A stretch of DNA of 64,000 bases from Emydura subglobosa (lineage: Eukaryota; Chordata; Testudines; Chelidae), in the NCBI GenBank assembly GCA_007922225.1, contig ML679970.1, forward strand, positions 38,485,460-38,549,459, read 5' to 3'. The position numbers and the translations under genes were made by a program. Under the pieces are notes generated by a model. That model was given only the letters and a program-made list of their open reading frames with translations, ran no database searches and was not told where the DNA came from. Positions 26,958-38,840 of this stretch are shown here, piece after piece; the stretch's first letter is position 1, and each line of letters starts with the position of its first letter.

Positions 26958-27027
26958 AGGTCAGATCCTTAGCTTGTGTAAATCTCCATTGAAGCTGCAG
27001 CAGTTCACACCAGCTGAGGATCCAGCC
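26958..27027. repeat. Short foldback repeat
   Basis: AGGTCAGATCCTTAGC pairs with GCTGAGGATCCAGCC across a CTCCATTGAAG centre. Related single arms occur near 5020-5100 and 15075-15225. Confidence 0.6.
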
Positions 27028-29624
27028 TTACACTTCTCTCCACTGTCACCCACAAAGTCCTCTTGGAGCTAGTGCATGCTAGGCTATTTCAGCCGAACGA
27101 TGGCTGAAAACAGGCATCCTTTAAAACACTGCAACCCACAGAGGCAATCCAACTGGAAACCACACAAAGCATTTATGAAATATGGCAGATTTAAGAGAGC
27201 TTTGCGCACAGACTCTTCCAAACCAGACTAGCTGCAATGGAGTGAAAGCAGGATCTGTGGCTGGGAGAGAAGCCTTAGGGGTCAGCCAACACAAGAAAAC
27301 CTTCCATTCCAATATGGTCTCATTCACTATGTATTCCTATCAGCCTTGATCCTACAAATCCCAATGCAATGTGCAAGGTTGCGCTGAGGACGCACATGCG
27401 AGTGAAAGGTGTACATGGCCAGGAGCAGAGGGAAGGTCTAATCACAGTCCTTTGCATTAAGCAAGAGGTTCAAAATGCCTGCGCTGCTCCTGCTCCACTA
27501 CTCATGGGCATCTCGGGTGGGGCATAAGTAGAGAACAGGATAATCAGAGACATAAGCATAAATGTTATCCTCATTATGAGACACTTCGCTACAGTCCAGG
27601 AATGTCTCCATTCCACCTACATTCCATACAATACCATTGAGTCCCCAGAGAGAAAAACAGACTCTCCCTTGCTATATGTCAGGAGCAATCTTAAGGCTCC
27701 ACCTTCTCCTCTTGGGCCTTATTCCTGCCCGTGGGCAGAAAAAAACTTGGTGGCCATGCTCATTAATCTTGTGCTCATGCAGGCAACCTGAGCTGTGCTG
27801 GATAAAGATCACGATACTAGACACACTCTAGGGGCTTCAGTCTTCCAAGATATTTTAAACCAAACCCACAAGCGAAAGAGATTGTTCCCCAATGCTGCCT
27901 AACAGTAGAGCTGAATTGTATGCTGTGCCATTCACACTCATGGTACTGACAGCCCATGGTAGGTCGCAGCATGCAATCAAACTGGAGAATCCCTGCTGCA
28001 CCCTCCTAGAGTCACTTGCGTAAGATCACTGCTGCCATTCGTACTGCACACACAGCCCAGGGCTGCCTTGTCTCTCCAGAATTCAGTTGAACATGAGCAT
28101 TGGGTGGGCTAGAGTTACACTAGAAGATCTCGGTAATGAGTTCCACATGCAAGATGGGGAAAAGGGTGTGTGATATGCGAGGGTGGGGGAAGGGTCAGCC
28201 AGTGTTTTATAGGATTGAGGACATGTGAGTGAGTGGTGAAAGATAGGGAAGGGATATTTCATTAGGTTGGGATTTACAAATAAGCCTACCACTGGGAGTG
28301 CCAAGGAGACTGCTTTAACATTGTCTCATTCCCTATGCACGAGCCCTCAGGAGAAGGAAAAAGGAGGAGGTGAGACAAGGAAAAGAGGGGAAAAATTTAG
28401 GAATGTGACCTATTCCCCTCATTAGCAAAATACATCCTGCTCTCCTCATAAGCTTCACTGTGGGCTGAGCAGGGATTCTTATTTAAAAGGTATGTGTCAT
28501 GGGGGCAGATGGATGTGCCTATTAGAACCGTGCAAATAGTTGATTCTTTTGGTTCGTTGGCCGAAAAAGTGGAGGAAAAATTGTTACGCGTCAAAACAAA
28601 ACAAAATTTGCTTTGAATTTTTTTTGTAGGCTGAAAAAAAAGTTGAATGAAAGGCTGCTGGTGTGAGGTGTTTACATTTAAAAAATATACAAGTAAATTT
28701 TGAATAAAAAACACTTCATTTTAAAAAAAATGAAGAAATGAAACAATTTTTTTTAATTGGATTTTTTTCCTCCAACCAAAACAATTCAGGGACTTATCAA
28801 AATGTTTCAGTCAACCCAAAGCTTCAACTTTCAGCAAAAAATAGTTTTGGACAAAAAATGTTGTCAGGCTCTAATGCATGTGACACAGATATAAAAGTGG
28901 GAGATGGGCTCTAAGACTTCTCTGTCTGGGGCAGGTGGGGAGAGATTCCCTCTGAACTAGCTGGCAATCGGAAACGCTCTCTATGTTAAATTGAACAGAA
29001 AAGCTCCTGAGGCTAATCGAGAAAGGATCTAGCAGCCAATGGAGCCTTTTAACATGCAGGAATGACTGAGATGAAGAAACCAGCCTGGAGAGGGTCAATG
29101 GGGCAAGAGGTTGGCTTTGGGAATAGGGGAAGGCTCTCAAAAACTCTGCTGTGGTTAGCCATGTGCTAGCAGTAATGAGGTGAAGAGGAAATGAAAGAGT
29201 GGGTGTAGCTTTGGAATGGGCTGGAGCCCAAAGAAGCTGTGTTCTAACTCGGCCTCCCAGGGCAAGTTCTCAAACACAATGGGGACATCCTGGAGTGACA
29301 GGTGAGATGACGGAGACCCATCCTTGGGGTGCTGTGCCTTTGTGTCTCTGCCTCATACCTCACAGAGTCTTTATTCTGAACAGAGGATGATTTATGATGG
29401 TTTTTCCCCCTGGACAATTTTACTGGCAGGATCCACCTGATGGGGCTAAAACCTAAAATGAAGCCAGACAGGCTTGTCTCTTCCCAAAGGTTGCAGTTCA
29501 TCAGACAGGGCCTTGGCTTCCTGGGCCTACCATAGCCCATCAACAACTGGGAAACAGCAAAGCAATGCTAACAAACATCACCACCTAGGGCACGGATTTG
29601 TTCTGGCTCCCTAAGTAATTACAG

Positions 29625-29865
29625 AGCCTTCATCATCATCATATCTAAGCACCTCATAATCATTCATGGTGTTATCCTCACAACATCTCTGTTAGGTAGG
29701 GAAGTATTAGCCCCATTTTACTAGTGGGAAACTGAAGCACAGGGTAGACTTAAGTGACCTGTCCAAGCTGACACAGGAAATCTGTAGCGAGGTCAGAAAT
29801 TGAACTCCGGTTTCCTGAATCCATGTCCTGTGTCCTAATCACTACTCCATCCTTCCTAGCCATCA
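29625..29865 (-). mobile_element. MIR-type SINE, minus strand
   Basis: TCCTCACAACATCTCTGTTA, CCCATTTTACTAGTGGGAAA, GACCTGTCCAAGCTGACAC and TCCTAATCACTACTCCATCC appear in the order expected of a reverse-complement MIR. Confidence 0.75.
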
Positions 29866-29929
29866 GGGCTTAGCTGTCTTCAGGAGAGCCTGGCAACAAC
29901 AGAGATGTGGAGGAAGTGTAGCCAAGAGA

Positions 29930-30120
29930 AATAAGCACCAGGTTAGGAATCAGTAATATCTGAGTGCTAATCTTGACTCTACCACTGACTTGCTGGGGGT
30001 CTTGGGTGAGTCACCTCACCATCCTGCCTTGGTTTCCCTATCACTATCGCAGCTGCTACTCCTGATTATCCTGAGCTTGTGAGGATCAGATCAAGTCTGC
30101 ACAACACTTGCAACATGCCA
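29930..30120 (+). mobile_element. MIR-type SINE, plus strand
   Basis: GACTCTACCACTGACTTGCT, GGGTGAGTCACCTCACC and CCTTGGTTTCCCTATCA mark a plus-oriented copy only 65 bp from the minus-oriented copy at 29625-29865. Confidence 0.65.
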
Positions 30121-31177
30121 TGTATGTGCATGGAAGGGAGAGAAACTGACAGTGAGGTTTGTGTGGGTGTCCATGAAGACTCCCTGGACAGGGGGCGCTA
30201 TTTATGCAATTCCTCTATGGTAAAACAGCCTGTGCTGCATAGGCTGGTACCTTAATAATAATAATTACAATAATGTTACAATCCAGACTAACCAGGAGGA
30301 CCCAAAGCCCCCATCCAGGCACGTAATGCAGTTCTTTGCTGGAGCCCTGAGGTTTTCTTACAGCCATTTCATGGAGTAGCCACATGCAGACATCTGAACA
30401 GATAAAGGAAAAAACTCAGCTCCTGGCCCCTGGACAGCCATATTACCTCAGAAAGCCTGCTGTGGAAAAATGCCACCTCGGAAGTGATTAGGAGCCCTCG
30501 AACTCTAGCATAGCAAGGTGTAGGAAGAGAGATTTCCCAAACTAAACCCCATCCTTTAGCAAGAGACGCGAGAACATCCGTGGGGTGAAGCTGTCAGTGC
30601 AAGGATCGTACCATGTGTTACCTTGTGAGACTGAATCAGGCCTGTGCTGCCAAAGGCAAAAGGCCTGGTTTCCCACAAGGTTATGTCACAACTCACATTT
30701 ACTGTCTGTGCCCGCACATCAGAATGCCTGCATTACACTCTTGGCCTGCACAGATGGATATAACGCCAGGCGCAGGACAACAGAAAGCCAGGCCTGTGAT
30801 CTTAGTGGGTGCTGAGGTCCAACATGCAGGAGCAAACCTGAACTCTTCAGGCTCCAAAGCCCCAAATGTGAGAGAACTCGCTCATTCAGACAACGGTGTG
30901 CAAGTTTTCCTTTCTCTCATCTCAGCTTTGTGTTACTGGCTGTTACATAACATTATGCTATGATCATCTCTGCTCATTGCACAAGCGTTAACAAAAATTG
31001 CTCTTTATAATGTTCATGACTGAGCCTATTATGCTGTTCCTTTTTATTTTTTCCCCACTTTACCTGATTAAGAAAATTGCTTGTAGGTGGTTTTCTTGCA
31101 TAATATGCCTGCTGCTGTATATATCAGTGGGTGTAAGGAATAATAGCTATGGGAAGGGCTTATACCCAGAGCGTTCC

Positions 31178-31235
31178 AGGTATTTAGGTGCCTAACTCCC
31201 ATTAATTTCAGTGGGAATTAGGCACCTCAATACCT
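31178..31235. repeat. 58-bp near-perfect palindrome
   Basis: AGGTATTTAGGTGCCTAACT is mirrored as a reverse complement by ATTAGGCACCTCAATACCT around TTAATTTCAGTG. It is probably a foldback MITE remnant; such a palindrome can form a hairpin. Confidence 0.65.
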
Positions 31236-32015
31236 TTGGGCCTTAGCCCTTTGGGAAAACTCTTCTACTGAGTTGGACTATACCCTGGGAAGTGTGTTTG
31301 ATATCACCAGAGCTTGGAGGGGTTCTGCAGCTACTGAGCTTAGAATATATTTTCCAAGCCAGGTCTCAATCTCCCAAGCCCCCCCAGACTTCATTCAGAG
31401 TTCTGGGCATAGCTGCGCATAATCTATTTAATACTGTTTTATACAGCCCATCTTGCATGATGGGTAGTGCACATGCTTGCTCATTGATTTACTTTGCTTT
31501 GTGTCCACTTCTGAAGTGAAATAACTATCCACAAAGGCAGACACCGAGTGCCCAGTGTTGGTGCATTACCTGAGAAGAACCCGGGAAACTTAAATGGTGC
31601 TTAAATAGCATAACTATACTCCTCCCAGGGTTTAGTCCAACTTTGAGGCCACATCTGCCCAGGACACTCAGCCTCTGCCAGAGATCTATTAAAGATTGTG
31701 AAGTACTCAAGTTACTAGGTGATGGGGCCATAGAAGTACGGGAGATAACGAGGGGGTGGAGAAAGAAGAAAGTGTTAGATGTCTGTATGTTTGGGAAAAG
31801 GGAAGAAAACAAAATATAAGCCCTAAATGAGGCATCCCTAAAAAATTGCTACACCCAAGAAAAACAAAAAGACCTTGTTTGTAGATATCACATGAAAGAG
31901 GATGGCAGCGTGGTCACTGAAACAGGTTTGAAATTCACAGGGCTCCAGGAAATTCCAGCCCCTCAATACTTCTGATGGAGAGAAATTTGATTTCATTAAG
32001 TTTTTTTTCTTTGGG

Positions 32016-33004
32016 TGTCATGGAGCTAGCACGCCCCACCATGGGCGTCGGGTCATGTGAGCTGGGAAGGCAGAGGAAAAGCCGTAGAGCCACCGATTGG
32101 GTGTCTCGTTCACAATCCCGGACTATCTAACATGGTAACATGACCCAATAGCCAGGGTCAATAAGGTGGCCCTGTCAGTCAGGGCAGCGCAGCCTAGTGG
32201 CCTGAGTCACTAGAGCGGCCCTCTAGTCGGGGCAGCGCAGCCTAGTGGTCACAGTCACTACAGTGGCCCTTCCCTTCAGGACAGTGCGACTTAGTCGCTG
32301 GAGTCAACAGAGTTGCCCCTTGGTTGGGGCAGCGCAGCCTGGTAGCTGGAGTCAATAGAGCAGCCCTTTGGTCAAGGCAGTGCGGCTTAGCAGCCAGAGT
32401 CAATAGAGTTGCCCACCTCGGTAGGATAAGGTGATCTATTGGTCGCTGGGGTAGTGTCGCACCACCTACAGATGGGTGGTCCCCTGGGTAGGAGGGCTGG
32501 GGTCCTCCCTGCTCCTCCGAGCCCCAACCCAGGGCCCTGGCAGTAGTGGGGGTACATGCCACTGAGTCAGTGGGGATCCTCCCGAAACACTGACTAGTTC
32601 TCTGATCCTCCCATCGCAGCATCGTCCCAATCCCCTGGGTACTTCCTACCCTGCTTCCTGTGGTGACGGAGCATGATTCTCTGGGGCCTCCAGGCTCCTC
32701 AGCTGGGGCTGCTCCCAGTGGCTCAGTCCCTTTCCCGGCTTCATCCGTCAACCTGGAATCCGCTTGGGGCTCAGTGTGGCTTAGCTCTGGGGTTGATGTC
32801 TGCAGCAGCTCCCTGGAAAGCACGAGCGGTCTGCATCCTTCCTCTTCAGCAACCCACCCCGGACTGAGCTGGGTTGCTTCCTTTTATACCTGAGTTCCAA
32901 ACTGATGAGCATGCCCAGCAGAGGCGGAGGGGCATGGCCTCCTCAGCCTGCAGTGCATTGTTAACTTTCTCTGGGCCAGGGCAGAGCTGGTATGCCCCGT
33001 CACA
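32016..33004 (-). mobile_element. Solo LTR, about 989 bp, minus orientation, with internal minisatellite
   Basis: On the minus strand it starts TGTGACGGGGCATACC (33004) and ends CTCCATGACA (32016). A TATAAAAG box lies at about 32889-32882, roughly 115 bp from the start, as in the other solo LTR. Flanking bases (TTGGG left, AGGGG right) are only partly alike, so the duplication has decayed or differs. It is GC-rich against its flanks. The 193-codon minus frame at 32823-32242 lies wholly inside, has no recognised domain, and owes its length partly to a 48-bp repeat. Confidence 0.65.
32168..32409 (-). repeat. Five-unit 48/49-bp minisatellite inside the LTR
   Basis: Units begin at 32168, 32217, 32265, 32314 and 32362. 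Each contains a variant of GGCAGCGCAGCCTAGTGG followed by GAGTCAATAGAG. Units differ from each other at many positions, so expansion is old. Most are 48 bp, a multiple of three, so they translate as a 16-residue repeat (LLTPATKSHC-like) on the minus strand. Confidence 0.85.
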
Positions 33005-34675
33005 AGGGGTCTTACGGATCAGGGCTTAAAAAGTTCCAAGGTCCTTCTGCTCTGTATGAATTTAAGATGTACACGCTGAGTCTAGCCTGCACGAGTTTGC
33101 ATGCAACTTTGCACATGCATGTACTTGTACATGCAGCATGGCAACTCCTGGGTGACACACCATACACATGCTAAAACCTGAGTGCACAGCACAAGGCACC
33201 ATTTATGTTCCACTTCAGCTCCATGTGAGGCCTTGTTCTCGCGCTCTGCATTGGGGTGGATTTCTCCCACAATGAATAGTTTAACACTTTGCACATGCAG
33301 GTGCTAGAATTTGCACCAGCAAATCCCATTAGCAGCAGCTGCTTTTGAGGGTACAATTCCTAATATGCAGCATTAGCATTACAACTGGCCAGAAAATGGA
33401 TTCCCAGTTCCAGAAAAAAAAAACTGAGTTTTTGAGGGGAAAAAATTCATTCCAAAATTGGAAAAATCCAAAACCTCAAATTATTTTAGCAAACTGGAAG
33501 TCCTTAATAATTCATTTAGAAAACACCTAAATGTTCTCTCTGTGGATCATTTATTGTTTCTGAAATAAAATAGACTCCTTGGAAGCCACGCTACCAAGGG
33601 GCCGGGCAAGCTGGCAGGAAACCTCCTTCGTTGCCATCAAAATTTCATTGACAGCAACATGCCCATGGTCTGTTTCAATTTTGATGAATCAACATTTTTC
33701 GACTGAGCTCCAGTTAGAATATTCAACGTGAACACATAGGTGTTTGCACCTGACAAGTGCTTGTTCAATAGGAGAGGCTCGTTAGTGGGTGTCCAGCTTG
33801 AAAGATCCAGACAATTTCCTCCTTCCTTCCGCAGTTTGGTAACATGCTGTGCCGTGCAATTCAGCGGTGCATGAAGTAATTCCTGTGTGGGTGTGATATA
33901 CATCTATAAAGTGCTTCGAGATCTTTCAGGGCTATAGGAATGGAAGTGATTTCCTGCATGGGATTACATTTATTTTGATTACCACTATTCTAACTTCTTT
34001 TCTCTGCTATTTGTAAAACTGGCTGTGGAACATTACCAGCCCAGCCAAGCCAAAACACCTGTACAGTGTGACCATTCCCTGCTAAGCCTGACAGTAGCCA
34101 TAGAGATAACACTGCAGTGACAATTGGTGTCTTTCAGAGAAAATGGGAAGCTCTCCCCTCTCCCAAGCCTCCACACACACCCACACCCAGAGTAAATTCT
34201 AGAAATTGAGACTCAGAAAAAGGACTCTGTGGACTGGCTCAGAGCAGGGGTGGTGTTCAAAGCATGTGAAGCAACGAGCATGACAATCCCATAACTGGTT
34301 ATAAAACTGCAGTGTTGAATCTAAAGGAATCCCACTGCCGTCTTTGCACGAACACGTGTTTTACATTTGAACCCTTAATAATAGATGATAACCTTGGAAG
34401 GGGCCTCTCGAGTCGGCTGGTCTAGACTCTGGCTCAAAGGCTCTGCACAATTTCCATATATGTATCTGATCTCAACACAAACAAGGTAAACTTTCCATGC
34501 AGCAAGCAGAGATTTAGCTGCACATCTTGTGTTGATGTTAAGGGAAGACAAATGGATACATCCCCTTGAAATGCACTTCAATTTATATCCTGAAAGGACC
34601 TAATTCTCACTTACACTAGGACCTAGTCTACATAAAACTTGCACTAATTCATGGTTTTAAACTGATTTAGTTCAA

Positions 34676-35463
34676 CTGGGCCAGATTTAGGGGCAGGTGA
34701 CTGCCTGGGGTGCCGGGCTGGGGGAAGGAGGGGCTCAGGGTGTTGTTTTTGTTGTTAGTGACAAAAGGGAAAATAGAACATTTGAAGTAAAATATTTCAG
34801 GTATTCCATATATGGATTCATTTTTCACTAACCTCCTAGATCGTTCTGGACCTTTGTAGAATCTCTTTTCCTAATGTGTGGATAGCTTTGAGGGTTCTGC
34901 TCACACTGCTACTCACAGTCATGAGTGATGAGCGCAGCTTTTTGAAGCTCAGGCTCATTAAAAACACATCTTCCATTGACAGTGGCTGACATCACTTGCT
35001 ATTTTATCACTTGAAAACCCCATTGGCCAGTCTGTGAATCTCTCTGATACTGTGCTACAGTTCACAATGGCAAAGGTGAGAAAAGCAACCTTTTGAACTA
35101 AAGGACTAGAGTTAATATTCTAAGACTGTCACCTACGGTAACACTATTTAATACTGGTTCACCCAATGTTGGTGCACAGTTCAGTTCTTGATGTTTTAGT
35201 ACATTTCAGTTATTCTTAAAATTACAAAGTTTCCATAAGCTTAGAGGAAACAATTTTTTTATTTGCTTATATATGGGATGAATGAATAAATACAGATTTA
35301 CAGATCCTAACAAATTTATCATCTTATATGACAGGGATAAATCATGCATCAAAGTCATGAAATGGCCTACAAATGCAATAAAAAATAAGGTATTTAAAAG
35401 TTTAACAAATGGAGGGAGCGCACCTAAGACAGTCCTTCCCTGGGGTGCCTAGGGCCGACCCTG
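34676..35463 (+). mobile_element. hAT DNA transposon copy, deleted, about 788 bp
   Basis: The left end CTGGGCCAGATTTAGGGG and right end CCTAGGGCCGACCCTG resemble the CAGGGCCGG-type termini of many hAT elements. A decayed C-terminal transposase segment lies inside. No clear 8-bp duplication survives. The N-terminal zinc finger and catalytic core are missing. Confidence 0.65.
34873..35096 (+). pseudogene. hAT transposase C-terminal dimerisation domain remnant
   Basis: From 34873 the frame reads NVWIALRVLLTLLLT and then MSDERSFLKLRLIKNTSS, the hAT C-terminal signature usually written ERSFSKLKLIK. A TGA at 34987 breaks it. After a frame change from 34992, LAILSLENPIGQ and AKVRKATF continue to a TGA at 35094, matching the domain end in this family. 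Only the dimerisation tail is left; the RNase H-like catalytic domain is absent. Confidence 0.75.
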
Positions 35464-36284
35464 TGTGGACACACTGGGGTTACCAATTTAATCAAGCAAT
35501 CGACTTCAGCTAAATCAATAAAACTCATTTTTAAACCCATTTCCACACAGGTATATGCACATGTTTAAACCAGTTTAAAAATCTATTTTAGTGAAACTAC
35601 TGCGAATTTGTCAGTAGACAAGTCCTTCAGATTCTAGACCTCTCTGACAGAGTAATGGGACCTTAAATGGGTATAAATGGTACCTTTATACTGCCAAAGT
35701 GATTTAAATAGGGGCTAACTGAAAGTTAAAATCAGGCCCTCCCTGTCTACTCCTAAACTGAGTAATTTGCTAATTTGAGAGACCTTGTACATTGGGACAT
35801 TTAGGTTTGGAAAGAACAATAGGGAGTCCCCAGTCATCAGCTAAACCACTCTGAGGAACTCAGCTTGCTTTGATAAAAGGACCAAAGCTTGAACATAAAA
35901 GTCTGGCTCCCACTACTGGGTGAATCAGACAAAATGATAAATTCTGTACTCTGTGCACTGGCAGAAAGCCAGGATTTAAATGAGCACCCAACTGTGCTCC
36001 TGGGGTAGCATGGCTGAAGGGTTCACCGCTGCTGTCTATATCTGATCTGCAAATAAACAGGGGATGGGCTGCCACCAAGGCTGAAAACCTAACACCTTTC
36101 ACTAGTGTTAAACATGCTTCAAGGGACTGGAAAAAGCAGTCAGTCAGTCTGTGTGTAGGCACATACACACCTGTAAAGACTGGTTGGCTCAGCAATGATT
36201 GCCATTTCTTTGTCTCCAGGACCATCTCCTTGCTTTGGTTTGTTGCAATGAACTCAAGGTCAATACCCACTAATTGAATTATCC

Positions 36285-36985
36285 TGGGGAATTTAGATTA
36301 GATTATTTAGATTGCAAACTCTGGGACCAGGACTGTGTCACTATGCTTGTGCAGCACTTAATGCAATGGGTCCATGTAGCAAAGTGGTATGGCCACCCTC
36401 CTAGGCCGACACACGCCACCTGGTGGGCAGGCTCGGGTACGACATCACTTGCCCACCCAAAGTGCAGTGGTGGGACAGGAAGGAGAAGTATAAAAGCAAT
36501 GCCCTGTAACTCAGTCAGGGGAGAGCGGACATCTCTCCTCTGGGACTGGGACATGAACCCGACTGCTGCACCACAGAGGAGCTGCCAGAGCTGACGGGAG
36601 CCTAGAGGAGCTGGCTGCCCCCTGCGACCTGGAAGAGCTGCCTGATGTCAAAGCCACTGAGGGCCTGCTGGGCCTCCCCCTCACTCTAGCCTGTTTGCTG
36701 CTGCACCCTGCCTGAGGGCCCAGGGCTCTAGCCTGTTTGTTGACCCATCCTGCCTGAAGGCCCAGGGCTCACAGACTCCTTGAGGGACACAAACCTGGAC
36801 ACAAACTAGCCCTTACCAATTTACTACTCTGCTGAGGGCCTGGGCATATAGACCTCGGAAGGGCTGTGCAGTGAAGCAATCCGGCTTCCCTCCAAGGCTG
36901 ACACCGAGGGTCAACCACAATCTGTTACAGTCCACAATCTCAGTTGAGCCTTCCAGGCATTAGCGGAATACAAATAAATAAATTG
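36285..36985 (+). repeat. SINE tail interrupted by the solo LTR
   Basis: ATTTAGATTGCAAACTCTGG and GTGCAGCACTTAATGCAATG lie left of the LTR; CACAATCTCAGTTGAGCC and GGAATACAAATAAATAAAT lie right. They form the same tail as 38725-38840. Confidence 0.65.
36375..36929 (+). mobile_element. Solo LTR of an endogenous retroelement, 555 bp, 5-bp target duplication
   Basis: It begins TGTAGCAAAG and ends CTGTTACA, giving TGTA...TACA termini. Identical GTCCA copies flank it at 36370-36374 and 36930-36934. A TATAAAAG box lies at 36489-36496, about 115 bp in, which sets plus orientation. There is no internal coding region or second LTR, so it is a recombination relic. An older SINE tail resumes on both sides. 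The class (ERV or Gypsy) cannot be assigned from the LTR alone. Confidence 0.8.
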
Positions 36986-38724
36986 AGAAATTTGTTCAAA
37001 CAAATCTTTTTAGACTGGAATCCTGCAGCTCAAATTATCTTAGGACCTAACATGTTTGAGACAGAAAACACCCAAAAATCCCTGGAAAAAATCCACCCAA
37101 AAATCCCATTTGCATTGCAGTGAGTAAAATGCACCATTTCCAGCCCATTTAGAAAAGATAACACTACACGGAAGAATAAAAAGCAAGAGCATCACCAGAG
37201 CAAGCACACACAGACACTGCACATGCTCTAAGATACAAAGCAGGACTTTTGAGATGCCCAGGATTGAGAGGACACACAGTTCTACACTGACTTTCAGGGT
37301 TCCTACCTACATGGATTGGAACGAAATGTCAAGTTATTCCAACAGAGTTTTACTGTTCACAAGAATGAAAGGAGACAGATGTCATAAGGCTCAGCAGCAA
37401 AAGATTTGCTGGTAAAGACTAGCAGGTGCCTTCTTTTGCTGCTTTATGATGCAGAAAAATGGCCTAGAAGGATTAGGAGGATTAATTTTTTTTTCTTTTT
37501 TACCTTAAATATCAAGTCTGTTCCTCCTTTAAGGATTTGTTGGAGGTCTCAGATTTATTCTAGTGACTGCCTCAGATCTCTATTGAAGGAGGAGGCATTT
37601 TGGAACTTTAACAAAGACTGTTCTTTCTCCCAAGAGTTTATTAGGTTCTGGAGTTATTTATATAGGTGTTAAAATAAAATTTAAAACCAGCTAGTTTTCA
37701 ACTGTGTCTAAAAATCCCTCTCTCACTTAACCACTCAATTCTCAACTTCTCATCTCCTTTGAGATAATATCATATAGGATAGGTCCATCCACACGAGGGA
37801 AGATTTCTAATCATTTCCCAGTGCAAGGGAACCAAAGGCCCTAGCATAGATGGTGTTGCTGGCATTTTCAAGTCCGTGTCTAATAATAGACCCTGTTCTG
37901 AGCATGATTAGATGATGCACTGTTAAATATGTGGGCTCCTGACAGCATGACCACTGGTGGAGAGAACTCTACCAACACCAGTTGGATGTCTTTAGAAAAT
38001 CTGTCTCATGTAGAAGGATAAAGACCATTTGAATTACTATATTTTATACAAACAAAAGCTAAAAATAAACCAAGTAGACTCCCTTATTTTGACAAAATTA
38101 TTTCACCTTCCACTGTACAGCATAAAGGGACCAACAAAGAACACAAGCCTGGGGTTGCACATTAGCTTTCAATTGTACTTAACACTTGAGGATCTCCCAG
38201 TATTTAAAAATGCATTTATTTAAAAGCACTAGCATGATTTCCCTGGCTGCCAAAGTAAGAAGTAAAGACCCTCTCTGTGCAGGAAGTATCCCCAAGCCTG
38301 TATCTTACCTCCAGTCCCTCCCAGGTACTGCGTGAAGGTGACATCTGCTGGGAATAGTGAGAATGGAACAGAGTAATTCAGTCAGTCCATGACCGCTCTC
38401 CTGAAACAGTCAGGGTGCTAGAGCCTGCAGGCGGGGTTACAGCTCACCACCTTGGAGTAGTAAACATTTCAAGGGCCATTACCAGTAAATAAAATTGGGC
38501 TGATCTACACTTCACAGCTGAAGCTTGTTTGCAGAGAGAAAGCAGTTTGAAGCTAATTGCATTTGGTGCAGGGTGCTGGAAAGTCTGATGCAGCCTGTAG
38601 GGCCCTGAAACAGAACCTGGCCACTCCGATCGCCATTACTGCATGCAAGAAATGTACCTTTCGGTCCAAGTCCTTTATTGCTGTCACTGTCCTTCTCCGT
38701 GCTCTTGGTGGGCAAACCCACTTG

Positions 38725-38840
38725 TGCCTTATATGGACATTGGATCCTCTCTGGGATAGCTACTGCCTTTTATTCTGTGTTTGCACAGCACCTAGCACAA
38801 TGGGAGGGCCTCCAGCGCTGTGGTAATACAAATAATCATA
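38725..38840 (+). repeat. SINE tail fragment
   Basis: TTGCACAGCACCTAGCACAA, GGGAGGGCCTCCAGCGCTG and TAATACAAATAATCATAA mark a truncated copy. A similar one lies at 22840-22970. Confidence 0.6.

Larger units (their letters stand above)
20107..31990. other. Intergenic with ancient SINEs, no gene recognised
   Basis: Between the listed MIR copies and foldbacks the sequence looks single-copy. The AT-rich text at 28540-28860, with AAAATGTTTCAG and GACAAAAAATG motifs, probably belongs to an unnamed repeat also glimpsed at 12270-12360 and 33390-33530. No coding exon was identified. Confidence 0.5.
34618..35625. mobile_element. Foldback MITE split by a hAT insertion
   Basis: The outer ends read AGGACCTAGTCTAC and GTAGACAAGTCCT, near-inverted repeats of a MITE type seen again at 43231-43516. 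The left remnant is 34618-34675 and the right 35464-35625; the 788 bp between them is a hAT copy. The MITE halves share TTTAAAC-rich internal text in inverted orientation. Confidence 0.6.

Noticed and set aside
32168..32409. CRISPR-like array
   Set aside because: The repeats are contiguous 48/49-bp units without spacers, in vertebrate LTR sequence.
32242..32823. 193-codon minus-strand ORF
   Set aside because: It lies wholly inside a solo LTR, is extended by a 48-bp repeat, and has no recognisable domain.
35860..36270. 136-codon minus-strand ORF
   Set aside because: No domain, no splice context and no upstream promoter; length is within chance for 64 kb.
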